NCBI GenBank assembly: GCA_905250125.1 | Contig: CAJNOL010000079.1 | Span: forward strand, 213,865-277,864 | DNA length: 64,000 nucleotides | Direction of reading: 5' to 3' | Origin: Rotaria sordida | Lineage: Eukaryota; Rotifera; Eurotatoria; Philodinida; Philodinidae | Shown: positions 11,352 to 24,462 of the stretch, piece by piece | Layout of the letters: each line of letters opens with the position of its first letter | How positions within the stretch are numbered: position 1 is the stretch's first letter | Notes under the pieces: model-generated | What the model was told of the DNA's origin: nothing | Databases searched by the model: none | Seen by the model: only the letters and a program-made list of their open reading frames with translations | Position numbers and translations under genes: made by a program

Positions 11352-14300
11352 TCACATAGCTTCAAATTCATCGATACGTCGTTTAACTAAAAGAAAAACA
11401 AATCAAAATAAAATAATTATGTTAAGAAAAACACAAATTACTTACCAGTTCCTTCACGTATTTTTTTCAATGTTTTATATTTATCAATACCTCTGTCAAT
11501 AGTATTCTCCCGATAAATCTTATCTTCACGTGTATCGGCTTTTTGTTGTTGTTGTTGAAGATTTCTTCGTTCTTCCTATAGTAATAAAATAATAATTTAA
11601 ACAAAAATTATTCAATTTTTTTTCCATCATCAATTGTGATCATTCAAAATAAGCATAAACAGCACGAGAAAATTACAAATTCATCTACATGTGTTTTATT
11701 ATCAAGTGTAAAGACTAAAAAACAAAGCTTGTTTATTTTTTGTCTTCTCAAATGAATACAATACAACTTCATGTGTTTTAACATGTTATCTTCGCAATGA
11801 GAATAGAAAAAGAATCAAAAAGATTGAATTTTTCAAATGATAATAATACACCACTATTGGCTTCTATACACACAAATAAATAATAAGAAAACGAATAGAG
11901 AATCAATTCATATTTAATAAATCAAAATAAAAAGCGGCGAGTTTTCTGTAAAGGAGAGATTGTTAAGCAATGAAATTGGTCCCATCTCGAAACTGAATTT
12001 ATTATTTCTTCAATGGTCAATTCACATGTTACTGGTAGATTGCCGTTCGAATTAGACCATTAAATTTCATTCCAGCGATGCGCAGCTGGCTCAAAACTCA
12101 ATATTATCGATCTCTGACAACTTTATGCTATGCCATGCTCATATGAAAAGTTTGTCTACCTTCTTCAAAATATTGTTCTTTCCATTTTCTTTTAGATGAT
12201 ATAGTTCGCTTGTATGTACAAGATCTGCTTTTCACAGCTCTACAAAATGATGCTATTGCATTGAGCTTAATTCATGGGCAAGACATCTTAGTCAAACGTA
12301 TAATGTTCAGGAGTGCTAAAAATTGCTCTTTTTGATTGATATTTGACGGATTTGGGTCAGAATAGTTAGGGTTCCTTTCAGAACACATGATATATTTAGA
12401 ATTAGCATAAAAAACTGAGTGGATCTATCTGTGTTAGAAGATACTCGAACAACTTTTTTTCGTCTAAAAAGTTAGTCCTGGTCCACTTCAGGGTTATTCC
12501 GAAAAATAAAGTCAATCAGAGCATTGTTTTTATTATTTATTTATCTATCATTTTAGATTTTTCTAGGTCTTTATTAATTTAGAAGTGATTTTTCATTGTC
12601 AAAACCGATGTTTTTGACTGACTTTACTTTTCGACGGAATCCTGAGGGGGCCACGATTAAATTTTCGGATGAAAATGATAGCTGTTGAAGGATGTTATGA
12701 CTCAATGTATATCGACTCAGTTTTTCATGTTAACTCCAAATATATCATTTGTTTTGATAGAAAGCTTGATTGTTCTGGCCAAAATCTGTCAAATTTCAGT
12801 CGAAAAAAAGGCAACTTTTGACACTCATGAACAGTACACATTTGACTAAAATATCTTACCACAACTTAAACTAATGCAATAGCATCATTTTGCAGAACTT
12901 TGAAAAGCCTATGAAATAATGTATAAATCAAAGTTGATCGCCGCTTTTGCAGCTCAATAGTGAGGAAGCTTTGTCATGGATGTCTTCATATTGTACATAC
13001 ATTCGAACTATGTCATCTAACAGGAATGCGAAGGAACAGTATTTTGAAGAAGGTAGACAAACTTTCCATGTGAATGTGACATAGCAGAAATCTGTAGAAG
13101 ATCGATAATATCACACTTTGAGCCAGCTGTGTGCCGATAGAATGAATGTCTAATAGTCTAATTCGAACAACAATCGACTTCTGACATTTGAATTGACTAC
13201 TGGAGAAATAATAAACTCAATTTTTCATCGACACATTTTTTTTGTATATTTCTCTCTCGAATCATTATTTTTATTGTTTTGTATTTGTCTCAACCTGCTG
13301 CAACACTGTTCGTGTATACAATCATTATCAGTGAGTTGGTATGAATTTTCAACAAAACCTAATTCATCTTCAAGAGTCTGAAACAGCGATATAGCCAAAA
13401 GCGTGTGCAAATTGATTAGTGAAAAAAAAGGGTGAGTAAAACAAACGAATAATATTAATTACTTCAAGTTTTTGTTTTCTACTATGATCTCTCGACATTA
13501 CAGTTGTACGCTTTTCTACATAATGTGGTATATTTTCATCTGTATAAAGTTCTACATCTACAACAAGAAAAAAGAAAAGAAAAAAAACAATTCATTTAGT
13601 TTTAATTACCTTGTCCATTACGACCTATGCTATTGTCTTCTTCATCAGTTTCGACATCATCGGCAGGCTGTTGATAGCGTTCTTTTTGTTTTGTATAATG
13701 ATTATTATCTTGTTGTTGAGCTTGAAGAACCTAAAGATAGTCAACCTTACAATGCATATTTCTATGATGTTGAATTTTACATGGACATGACTTTCGGTAT
13801 TTAAACTTTAATAGATGTGTGAAATTGAATTCAAATTTGAAGTCATAAAGAGATTCTGCGCCTCGAAATCAAGCTAAATAGGCTCATTCAAACGCAAGCT
13901 GTCATCGGATTAATGTACTCGAAAACAAATCGACGTCACAAAATACGACACACGTCATGTCGAATTTGAGGCTATAGGAGCATCTGAACTCAAATAGAAG
14001 GTATACATGAATGTGAATTGGAAGCATTCAGTATCTAGCAAAAGATTTTGAATTTTTCACTTATTTCTGAACTGTTATACATTTATGGTATATTATTAGA
14101 CGGGTTAAAACAATTTATTTGAAAAATGCCAAATAAATAAATAAATTAAAATTATAACAATTTTTGTAGTTGATACACACGCTCCAAAATTCTATCATTT
14201 TGAAAAGGTTTGCATTCAGAATTATTTATTAGATTCCTTTAACATCGTTAAACTGAAAAAAACTCAGTTGTATTACCAGATATATTTTTCATTTCGTTGA

Positions 14301-17300
14301 TTCAATCACCATATAAGCATGGTATACACATTAATTTAATTACTCAGTAAGCTTTCGAGTACACTATCTTTTCTCTCGACGAACTTTAACATATACTGTT
14401 GAGCTTTGTCTAAACTTAGCATTCAATTGCTCCATACTTTTCTGCGTCTGTCCTGTTCTGACTCTGCTAGAATTACTAGCACACCTTTCTCCGTTGCTAT
14501 AAAAACGTACACAATGATCTTTAGTTTCTCTCCTACTTCCGCTCGATAAAACTTAGAGGAAACCGCAAAAACCTCTATTTAAACTTACACTCACTATTTT
14601 CGTCGAAAACATGTGTGATTTCCATAGAAAAAATGAATGCTTAGGAATCCAGCTCTGATATTCTTCTCATGTCTTGGCAATTTCCTTGAATATATGCCCG
14701 ATTAACAATAATAACACTGCTTTCATAGAAAGCAATGCCAAACTTAAATGTGCGTATGTTGAGGTATGTACACAAGTATGTTTTGACCTTTCAGAATCCT
14801 TAGGTTTTATTTTCATGCAAATCATTATTAATTTCCGTGATGTGATTTAGGCTAGAGCATGATCAAATCTCTATATAAACAAAATTTTGGAATACTCAGA
14901 ATGTCAAATAGATTTGGAATGTTTGCATTACAAAATTTGATACGAGTAGAGATAGGCAAAACCAATCCCGAAAAAAAATCGTAGCCCGATTCCAATTCCA
15001 GCTGACAAAAGAATTTGAAATCAGAATCATCTTTATCGACAATGATGTACTTTTATTCTTTACTAATCAAATAACAACTAAAGTGGTCATTCAGGAATTG
15101 ACTTTAATAAAACAATAGAAGACAATACTAGATCTTTCTAGTATATGGTATATTCAAGTCAATGATCCACAGGAATAATTTACATATACTTTTTAATTCT
15201 TAAAGGGACGATTCTGATTCTAAAAAACAACGTTGACTTTGCCTATCCCTAAAATCAAGACTCTACTATGATAATAATACTAGAAGAAGGCCCTTCATTT
15301 CTATCTCACAAAAGAACAATAATTAAATAAGAAGGATTAATCATCGATTTCCAGAAGAATGAAGAAAACATTTCTTGCCATTGAAAGAAGAAAGCAAAGC
15401 AAACTGGATCAAAACCTACTCTCATTTGTGTTTCTCGTAAATCTTCTTCAATTTGACGTGCTTCATTCTCTTTTCGTTGAGCTTCTTGTGCGTTTTCTTC
15501 AGCTAATAAACGAGTTTTTTCAATTTCTTGAACCTTTTAAAAATAATATATAAAAAAAGTTCTTTTTTTTATGAATGTTTTTTATCAGCGTAAGAATAAG
15601 AAACAAGCGAACTACATATTATCCTATAGATTTTTTTGTCATAGTTTTTTCTACTATACATGCTTTTTTGATTTTCCTATTATGTGCATCATGCTTTTTT
15701 TCTCTATATAAGTGATATAAATATTTATACCCAAAAACAAACGGGATTGTTCAAACGCCATAATTGCTGAAAAGATTAAAATAAAAATGTTAATACAATA
15801 ATCAATTTATCGGACAGATTGGATGAACAATATTTTCTATCTCTTAAGAAATGTGAAATAGAAGTAATTTCAAAAGACTTTTCCTTTGACTGTATCAGCT
15901 CTACTATTTAATGTAGTACATTGTAAACCAAGGTGGATAAATCTTGAGAGGTCCGATCATCCGACAAAACGGACGGAAGTCCGAGTGACGAAAATACCGA
16001 TGATCAACTTGAGGAATATAGCCAATAGAATTCAACACTCGGATTGTTCTGTTTCTCAGAGTTCAAAGTTCGCCTCTGCTTAGGCGGAAAGTAAGCTCAA
16101 TGTGTAAACTCGAAATTTGAAGTTCAATTTTTGTGTCCCCACTCATCAAATTAGTACTCGATTCCAACACTAAGATCCGATCAAATTCTAATACTAGAGA
16201 CCGGTATGTGATTCCGTGATTCAGTTTCTAGAATATTCCTACAGAATTCTATCAAACTTTATAGCATTCCGACTGGATGTAATAAGATCTGACTGTCGGA
16301 TTGATTCTGCTAGGAAGAACAAAAGAAATGTTTAAATCTTTGAAGATGTAGATGTGAGTGAAGAGAAGACTAGATCCTACACTTGCACTCTCAAGAGGTG
16401 AAAACAAGTTTGAATGAGAAGGCTATGAAACATGTTATTGAAAATATTGCGATTCATTGTTGATGTATGGTAACGGATTTTTCTGTAATAACAGTAAATC
16501 CAAAAACTTTCAATTTATAGACTCCGAGATTCTAAAGGATTCCCTATAATTCTATTGAGTACCCAAGAATACCTGAAAATCTAAAAAATTCAATAGGATT
16601 CTCGAAAATTAGCTAGAATATCCTAAGCTTCCAGGATTCTGCTTCTTCACCCTTGCATCAGAGATACACTATAGAATAGTATGTTTACATTTTGAAGTTA
16701 TTATGTTCTTCTTTAGAATATACAATTTGAAACATTCGATTAGTAGTGTTCAAATTTTGTTTACTCTCGTTATTACAAAAATTGTTTCTTGATGGTTATA
16801 ATTATTGTTGAAAACTTTATATGACAAAAGACAAAAATTCTGTATGATCATAAATTTTTGTTCATTTAACAATTAAAAAGAAAACATCACATAAAAAGTA
16901 ATGACTCAAATGAGAAAATTGTGCCTTAAATATGAATACACAGATGGAGTGAGTATTAATCATCAAATATCTAAACCAATGTCCACAGCAGACTTAAACA
17001 AGGGTAGTATAAGCTCAATAATTTGACAACGGCAACAGTTATCAATCTGCAGGTTTTAGCGTTTTTGTCTGATACCATATAAGACAAAATTATTCTACAA
17101 TCCATCAACTTTTCGAAATACTCAAAAAAAAATACATGAAAATAGTGTTTCATTTCAAGAAAATTTTCATAAAAAGTCATAAAATTACTAAAAATCAAAA
17201 GAATTCTAGATAATTTGACTGGATAGATACGTGATTTAGTTTGTTCAACATTGAAATATGAGAAGACAATCACCTGAATCGTGCCTTGAACTAGAGATCT

Positions 17301-20300
17301 CAAGCATATATCAAAATCAAAATTACACCGAAACGAAACACTATTTTCATATATTTTATTTTTGAATTTTTTGTAACGATGATGGATTTTGAAATAATTT
17401 TGTCTTACATAGTATTATACAAAAAGACGTCCGAATTTCTCGTCTTTAGATTTTTGAAAACCGCAAGTCGCTAAATGTTTCTGTTGTCAAGTTATTAAGA
17501 TTACATTCACCTCTCTTTAAGTCTGACGCGGACATAAGTTTTATCTCTAACTAAACGCTTTGTTCGATTCAAACTACAAGAAAATCTAACTAATACAAAT
17601 TACTTTAGTAAAAACCAAGCTTAAGATTACCCATGACAAATTGCACTAGGTTTTACTGAATAAAGGTCTAAGCTTTAATAAAGATTCTCCTAATTTCAAT
17701 GATCAAATTCTCACGAATTATATTCAATTCATGGATCAAAAATAACTTTTGCGCGAGGAAGGTTTTCAAAATGAGAATACAAGCTAACATGTCCGCGTGA
17801 TTTTTAAATTGTAGAGTACCCTTAGAGCTAGACCGTAATAGAGTTCGATGTATGAATCTCTTTTTGTTTGTTTTTAAAAACAACTTTTTCGAAAAATTCT
17901 GAAATTCACGGTCAAAATAGTCACTAATTAAAATCAAAGATTCAAAAATCAGGCTCTATTACAATCTAGCCTCAATTGTCTACTGTATAATAAAAACCAA
18001 ATTACCATTTTTATATTGAGTCGTTGCTAAGAAAAGTTTTCCCGTGTAAACAGTAAGAAAAAACAAAAAAACAATATTTTTGATTTAGTAAGTGTCTCTA
18101 TTCGAAATAAGTCTGGATTATGTTATATAATATTTTCGTGCTATTCGTCAAGCTTTGTTAGATGAGATATATGTAGATTTATCAAAATGCTCTTAGAGGT
18201 ACGTATCATGCCAAAGTTATAGTCATGATTTCTTACATATAGATGTAGGATAGATGTGAGAACAAAGCCTCTAGTCTACACACAGCCCACATCCATATTG
18301 TGCTAGTTTAAAGTTCATTGCAAGGTTTATCAGAATATGTTTAAATCTCGAAATCGAGTTTTTCTTGAAAAATTGACTTGTTTGAGGAGCATCTCTCTCT
18401 TAACTATAAAATTCAATAAATAAATTCGACATACAATTTTCTCTTTTTCTTGTTGTTCATATTGAATTCGTTCCATCATTCGTTGTTGTTTTCTTTCATC
18501 TTCTTCTCGTTCTCGTTGTAAACGTAATTCAGCTTCTTCAACTTGTCGACGTTTATTTTCCATTTCATTTTTCATTGTATTTTGATCTTCAAATGCTTAA
18601 AACAAAGAAAAACAACAATAACAACAATAATAGCAATTAAATTAATCTCAAGTAAAACTAAATAATAAACGAGCATGATAGAAAGCTAATAATCAGAAAA
18701 AAAAATCATTTTGTTTTTCAGAATATTATCTTACATTCAGTCTCAGTAGACTGTGTAAATAAACGTGGTGGTTTTTCTAAAATAAATTAAACGCTAAGAT
18801 GTGTATCCTATTCTACAAACCTTGTCTAGCAATTTGCGCACTTCTTTCAAGTTCTTCAATTTTTCTCTGTAATACTTCACGTTCTTGTTCTACTTGTTTA
18901 CGACGTTCAACTTCAGTTTTAGTTCGTTCTCTAAAATATAAATTAATAATAAAAATTTGATTTTTCATTTCGATCATACCGTTGTTCACCAAGCGCTAAT
19001 TTTTTTGCTTCTGCTTGAGCTTTAATTTGTCGTAATTCCATTGTTTCTGGTGTTCGACGACTCATATACAATTCATGATTACCCATACTTAGAGATATCA
19101 TTTGTCGATTAATACGAAGTCTTGGTACAATAAAAACAAAATCTGGAGAACTTCTATCGATTGGTTTTATGAAAAATTTTTTTCCATTAAATGTTATATT
19201 TCGTATTTCACCCCATGCAAAACCAATTTTAGGTGTTAATCTTAATGAATAAAATTAATGCACAAAAAAAAATAATCGTTTTCAATGTATTTGTTTTTTT
19301 TACTTGTCGTCTGTATCATAAATATTAATACCAAGTGCATCGATGCCAAGATAAAGATTTGTACCATTTCTATTTTGAATCTCAAAATAAGTTACACCAT
19401 ACATATCAAGATCTTGAACAATTTTAAGATATTCAAGCATTGCATCTTCACTAAAAGAATCAACAGACTTATCTCATGTAATATATATATATATCGTTTC
19501 TAATGAAGATTACTGAAATATGAACGATACTCTAGTATAAATTATTATGGGAAATACTGTGTGAGAAATTGATATATCTTCTATCACGATATAATAAGGT
19601 AACGATTATATGACTATATATTAATGTGTTCAAAACTATAAAACATATGTCAGTTTATTTCACAGCATTTTTAGTTTTTATTCTTTAAAGTAGAATTGAG
19701 CAGAATAATATGTCATGATTTTGCAAAGTACGGTAGGGAAAGAAGAATATGCTGCCTTGCAGCTACTTTACTGTATGAGCTGCTGCCTAGCGACAGATTC
19801 AGTAACTCGGTATCTTTCTTACAATTATAACTAGGTATAAATCTGGACAGAAGGCCGGTCGAATGCGGAATTCTTACAATCAATTGCTTGAGCTCTCGAT
19901 ACATATATACTAAAACTAACTACATACTAGTCACAAGAACAGGTATATGTCACAACATAGTCAGCAAGCGATCGGACAAACAATCAGAGACAAATAGCAA
20001 TTAATGATTTGTCTAGGATCATTCTATGACTGGTAATAATGAGGTTTGCACATAGTACTTTGTAGATATGTATTGAACAATGTAGACACTCAGCCATGGT
20101 GGCTATACAGTAGGGTAAGGGTTAGAAAATTTTTCTCAGTCAGGTTACAGAGTACGGGAAAATCTTACCCTGAACATCTCTAGATATAGTTAAGCTATCT
20201 TAACATTTACTTTCCTATTTCAATAAGTGGCTAGATAAATTTGTCATTTTCTCTTTGAGTTTTATATGGAAGTTTAATTTTTGGAGATTATATTATTGAT

Positions 20301-23300
20301 AATAATAATTACTTTCGAAAACTTATATTCGTCTCATCAATCTACAGAAGACGCAGCGTGACCTTGACTAGTTAAATACAAATCATAGAAATGACTGTTT
20401 TCTAATAACAGGAAACCATTACAGACTGTATATCTCATGTCTAAAAGCATTGTTAACATTCTAGATTTTAGACACCTCCGATTAATTTTATTTATGTAGC
20501 TTCTAACTTGTTATTATGTCCATTCTACTTCATCCGTCGAATTTCAACAGGTTTTTTTCTTCTAAAGTTTAGAGTCAATTCTAAATCTGCTTCTTTTCCT
20601 AATTTGATTTCTATAATCATGATATTCCTATTATACAAACTATTTGAAAGATAATTTTTTTCTGATTTCAATATTTTAAAAATTTTTTCTTGAGACTATC
20701 TCACCTCGTAAATCCTTTATGTTCTCTCCACCAATTCATAACACGTTTTTCCCATTCTTCATTTGATAAACGAAATTGATCCTGAACACGTCCAGGTAAA
20801 AGCCGTTCCTTGGTTAACATTCCCGGCTTATGTTTATTTTCATCATAATCTTCATATTTAACTTGCACAGCATAAGAAGCAAGTAGAACACATGTTTCAG
20901 GTGGACAATAAATTTCATCAGTAAGAATTGAATTTTTTACTTGACGATAAAAAAATCTCTAAAAATATAAAAGTTCTTCATTTAAAAAAGAAAAAGAGGA
21001 AAAAGAAAAAAATATTACTTAAAACAATCTAAAACTATCGAGATTTGAACATATAAACTTCATAGAAAAGAATTAATCAAGTTTTTATTTCATCAAAAAT
21101 TAGAAATAATGTCTTTCATTATTTTCAAATACTTCAACTATTTGAATTGACTTATTAGAAATAACAAGGTATATTCATTTAAATTTCATAATTTCATGAT
21201 TTTGACTACAATCACTAAAAAACAAAACTTTGAATTTCTTTTAGACGCTAGACATTGTATGCATATATCAAATCAAAAGCTTTTAACTGATGACAATATA
21301 ATTAGTATATTTTCGAAGTCGTAGTATTTCAAAGCCTTATCATGAGTATGTATCTCTTCATTAACAAACAGCAGTTAGATATCAGTCATTGTTTGCATCC
21401 TGATTTTTCTTACAAGGATTTATAAACATATATATATATATATGTATACGAAATTATAATTCATGTGTCATTTGATGTGATCAATTAAAACAATTACAGC
21501 TACTCTAAAAATCCTATAGATCAATATTTTAAGTCACATGGGGGGAAGTTCTTTCACTAGCTAACTGGATGGCATGTTTCAAGATGTGGCCAATTCTTGT
21601 CTAATCAAACTTAATCTTCCAGTATAAAAAGCCATGGCGAAATTCACATTGCTCATCCAAAGGTGATCTTCTATTGCAAGCTAGGGTTTTTACTAGTATT
21701 TACCTAGAAAACCAAGAGATTAGATTTTTAGGCACTACAAACCCTCAAAATCCATTGGATTTTCAAAAAAAAAAAGGTTTCAGAAAACTCATGCTCTTCT
21801 ATTCTGGAAGGAGAATTAGAAGTGATTAGCTATTACTATGTTACAGAATCGATATCTTTCTTGTTCAAAATTTGATGAATTTTCTATTTATATTGAAGTT
21901 TGTTCGAATCGGTCAAAAATCAGTTTACCTAACTGAATATACAATAAGTCATACTTCGTCTTTTACTTCAAATAATTGTAAATGATTTTCTTAATGGTGA
22001 TACGACTCAGTCAAATTGATACACTTATATTACATCAAATACAATATGAGAATCATCATTGCTGAAATAAAGACTTTGTTTATATTGTCTTGAGTAGAGG
22101 TTTCATCAGACAGTGTTTTATGTTCGATCTCTTCTAGATCTTCGGGAAACACTATCAACTAAAGGATGCCCAATAAATTAGGAACCTCAACAAAAATTAG
22201 TGTATATGTAAACAAAGAGTGATCCTAAGTATATCTATATGAGCTTTGAGCATATAGAATGATGCTTTAAATAGCATATTACCCGATAACATTATCTCTT
22301 TTAATAATAATGATATCAACAGAAGAAACGTGATAATTAATACATCGAAATCGACTTGTATTTTTTCAAGAAGTTTTAATGAACTATGAGTTCATCATAT
22401 GTAACGTAACACAATCATACAAATCGATACGTAGTATTTCGGGTGTACGTATGGCTATCCTCTGCATCCACACGCTAATTATCACATTTCTGCTGTTTAT
22501 ATCACTATTATTAAAAGAGATAATGTCATCGGATAATATGTCATTTAAAATATCGTTCTAAATATCCGAAGCTTATATAGATATAGTTGAATAGGGATCA
22601 CTCATTGTTTACATATAAACTAATTTTTGTTGAGACTCAGAATTTATAGGATACCCTTTATTTCATGACTATACTGAAAGATAAAAAATCATAGCCGAAA
22701 GCTAAAATTAATTTATCATATACTCTGTTTTTTGGAAAACACGATCTAAAAGAAGTGTTGATGTATAGGAATGGATATTTGGACTCTCCTTCCCACCACA
22801 GATCGTAACAGAAGCTAGATAGAGACCATCATAGACGCCTTAGTAATACTTCCCTCCCCCTCCTCCCGTCGCGTCACAAATTGTGACCAACTTTGTTGAT
22901 ATACAACCAAAGAGCATATGTCAATAACGTTTCGTTATAGTATATAAGCTACTTCCTTATATCGATGTTACGCTACCACGATTGATATAGGTCAGCCTGG
23001 AATCCTGAACATTGGGACTTAGGGAGACGGGATCTAGGTGAGGATGCTCAGCAACAAGTACTTAAGCGCTCACACAACCAAAACTTTCATTATCAAGAGT
23101 TTTCAAATCATCGACATCCGTCGTGATAGTTCATTGTCATACATAGTCTCACATTAATCTTCACTATTGCATTTCTAAAGGATTGAGTAAAAGGATGGTA
23201 AAGAAATGTGTCTCGAAATAGTTAGAATAAAACAATTTTTCTGTACCAGTAGCTATATTGTGTTTCATATTTTAATTTCATAGAGATTGTGCTAACAACT

Positions 23301-24462
23301 TTTTTGTTAAGTATGAAATGCTGTACGCACTTGAAAATAGGAAAGAAATTTTTTAACTGTGACAATATCAGTTGAAGAATGGTGATTCATTGAAAAAAAT
23401 AGAGAGCATTGTTAGTGTTAGAAATATATTTGTAAAGGAATTTTCTTCAAATTTTCTATAAATTAATAGAATATCAATCTCGATATTTTTAGATTATCCT
23501 ATGTAAAATTATTGTTTTCTTATACTTGAGTTATTTCTTCAATAAGTTCTGATACATCTTCGGGAAAAAATCGAACAAGAAAGACAAATTGTACTACTTC
23601 TAATTCATTTTTTTGTTCTTTTTGTACATCTTGACTAAGAATTTTTTTATCAGGTCTAAGCCAACAAGTAACATTTTTTGAATCCGTAAATCGCAGACCG
23701 AAATACCATATTTCACGAATGCCAACATTTTTAGCAACCTATAAATAAATATTAAATACATATATTTGTGTTGTATTTTATTATTATAAATTTTTTACTT
23801 GATCCAATAATTGTTTACCGGTGGTATTTGGGTCTATGCTAAAGTCGAATTCAAACTCTACTGAAGTTACATGTACATTGAACTAAGAATAATAAGCAAA
23901 TTAAAGATAAAAATCTTTGAATAATATCTATTTATTGTAATGTTAGAGATTTTTTAAAATAAATGAAATTTTTCTCATGAAGTGCATCCTAAAATCATAT
24001 ATAATATTGTTGAGAATCTTTTCTTCTCTCAATTAGTTGAATAAATAATATTTGATTAAAATCTAATCATTCTCACTTTAATGTAATTAAGAGAAAATAA
24101 ATCTTTTTTAATAAATAAATAGATCATCGATCAAGTAATCATTTCCATTTTTATCATTATATCTTGCTTATCAAATTCTTTTACTGCATTTCATCATAAC
24201 AATACACTGCTGTTTCATTTTCTCATATTTAAAAAATTGATTCAGAAATTTATAAGCGACTGACGACACAGTTATTATTGTTTTTTTTTTCTTAAACCTT
24301 AAAATTGTAGAACAAATCATAGATATATTTAATCATGATTCATCCTTATATTGTAGCATTGTATTAAATCGGATATTCTGTTTTCTTTGTGTATAACTTG
24401 AATTTATATTAAGAAAATCTCATATACCTTTAATCTTGACTTACCGATTTTTTAGGTGCCAT
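11352..24462 (-). CDS. ERM (moesin-like): Ezrin/radixin/moesin family protein, 13 exons
   Basis: Links cortical actin to the plasma membrane. Exons (minus strand): 24445-24462, 23799-23882, 23526-23738, 20705-20958, 19304-19450, 18980-19240, 18821-18930, 18735-18776, 18435-18595, 15420-15533, 13610-13730, 11446-11571, 11352-11386. All junctions are GT..AG and in phase, giving 561 aa against about 577-586 in human ERMs. Residues about 7-295 form the FERM domain, with [55 protein letters not shown] and SMGNHELYM. Residues about 300-470 are a charged coiled coil. The C-ERMAD ends [10 protein letters not shown] and keeps the regulatory Thr as T542 in [10 protein letters not shown], whose phosphorylation opens the protein in the family. 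The Q-rich linker (around 490-520) is unlike vertebrate sequences. Several introns are 1-3 kb and hold foldback elements. Which vertebrate paralogue is closest cannot be decided; invertebrates usually have one. Confidence 0.95.
11993..13222. mobile_element. Foldback element in ERM intron 11
   Basis: About 320 bp at the left (ATTTATTATTTC at 11997, GTTCGAATTAGAC near 12050, GTTTGTCTACCTTCTTCAAAATA near 12150) recur inverted at 12840-13222 (TATTTTGAAGAAGGTAGACAAAC near 13040). The arms are imperfect, and the central ~550 bp has no open frame of note. It sits wholly within the intron between ERM exons 11 and 12, so splicing presumably removes it. Confidence 0.85.
14948..15250. mobile_element. 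Short terminal-inverted-repeat element in ERM intron 10
   Basis: Outer termini AGAGATAGGCAAA (14948-14960) and TTTGCCTATCCCT (15238-15250) are inverted repeats with one mismatch. The 300-bp interior has only weak further complementarity (CGATTCC near 14988 against the GATTCTGATTCT region near 15212). It is a MITE-like element with no coding capacity. Confidence 0.6.
17014..17499. mobile_element. Foldback element in ERM intron 9
   Basis: CTCAATAATTTGACAACGGCAAC at the left pairs with GTTGTCAAGTTATTAAG at the right. A second complementary tract (AAGACAAAATTATT...CAATCCATCA near 17090 against TGATGGATTTTGAAATAATTTTGTCTTA near 17380) confirms long imperfect arms. An open frame on the minus strand inside it lacks any recognisable domain and is treated as chance. 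Confidence 0.75.
22160..22661. mobile_element. Foldback element in ERM intron 3
   Basis: The left terminus (AAAGGATGCCCAATAAATT, then CTCAACAAAAATTAG) pairs with the right terminus (CTAATTTTTGTTGAG, then AATTTATAGGATACCCTTT). Inner tracts such as ATTATCTCTTTTAATAATA (left, near 22295) and its complement near 22510 extend the arms to about 200 bp each. The unit is ~500 bp. Confidence 0.85.

Noticed and set aside
15886..16083. 65-codon + strand frame in a G+C-richer part of an ERM intron
   Set aside because: No domain; the surrounding 16100-16650 repeats GATTCT-like words, suggesting an old repeat rather than a gene.
16971..17303. 110-codon minus-strand open frame in an ERM intron
   Set aside because: It falls in one arm and loop of a foldback element and has no recognisable domain.
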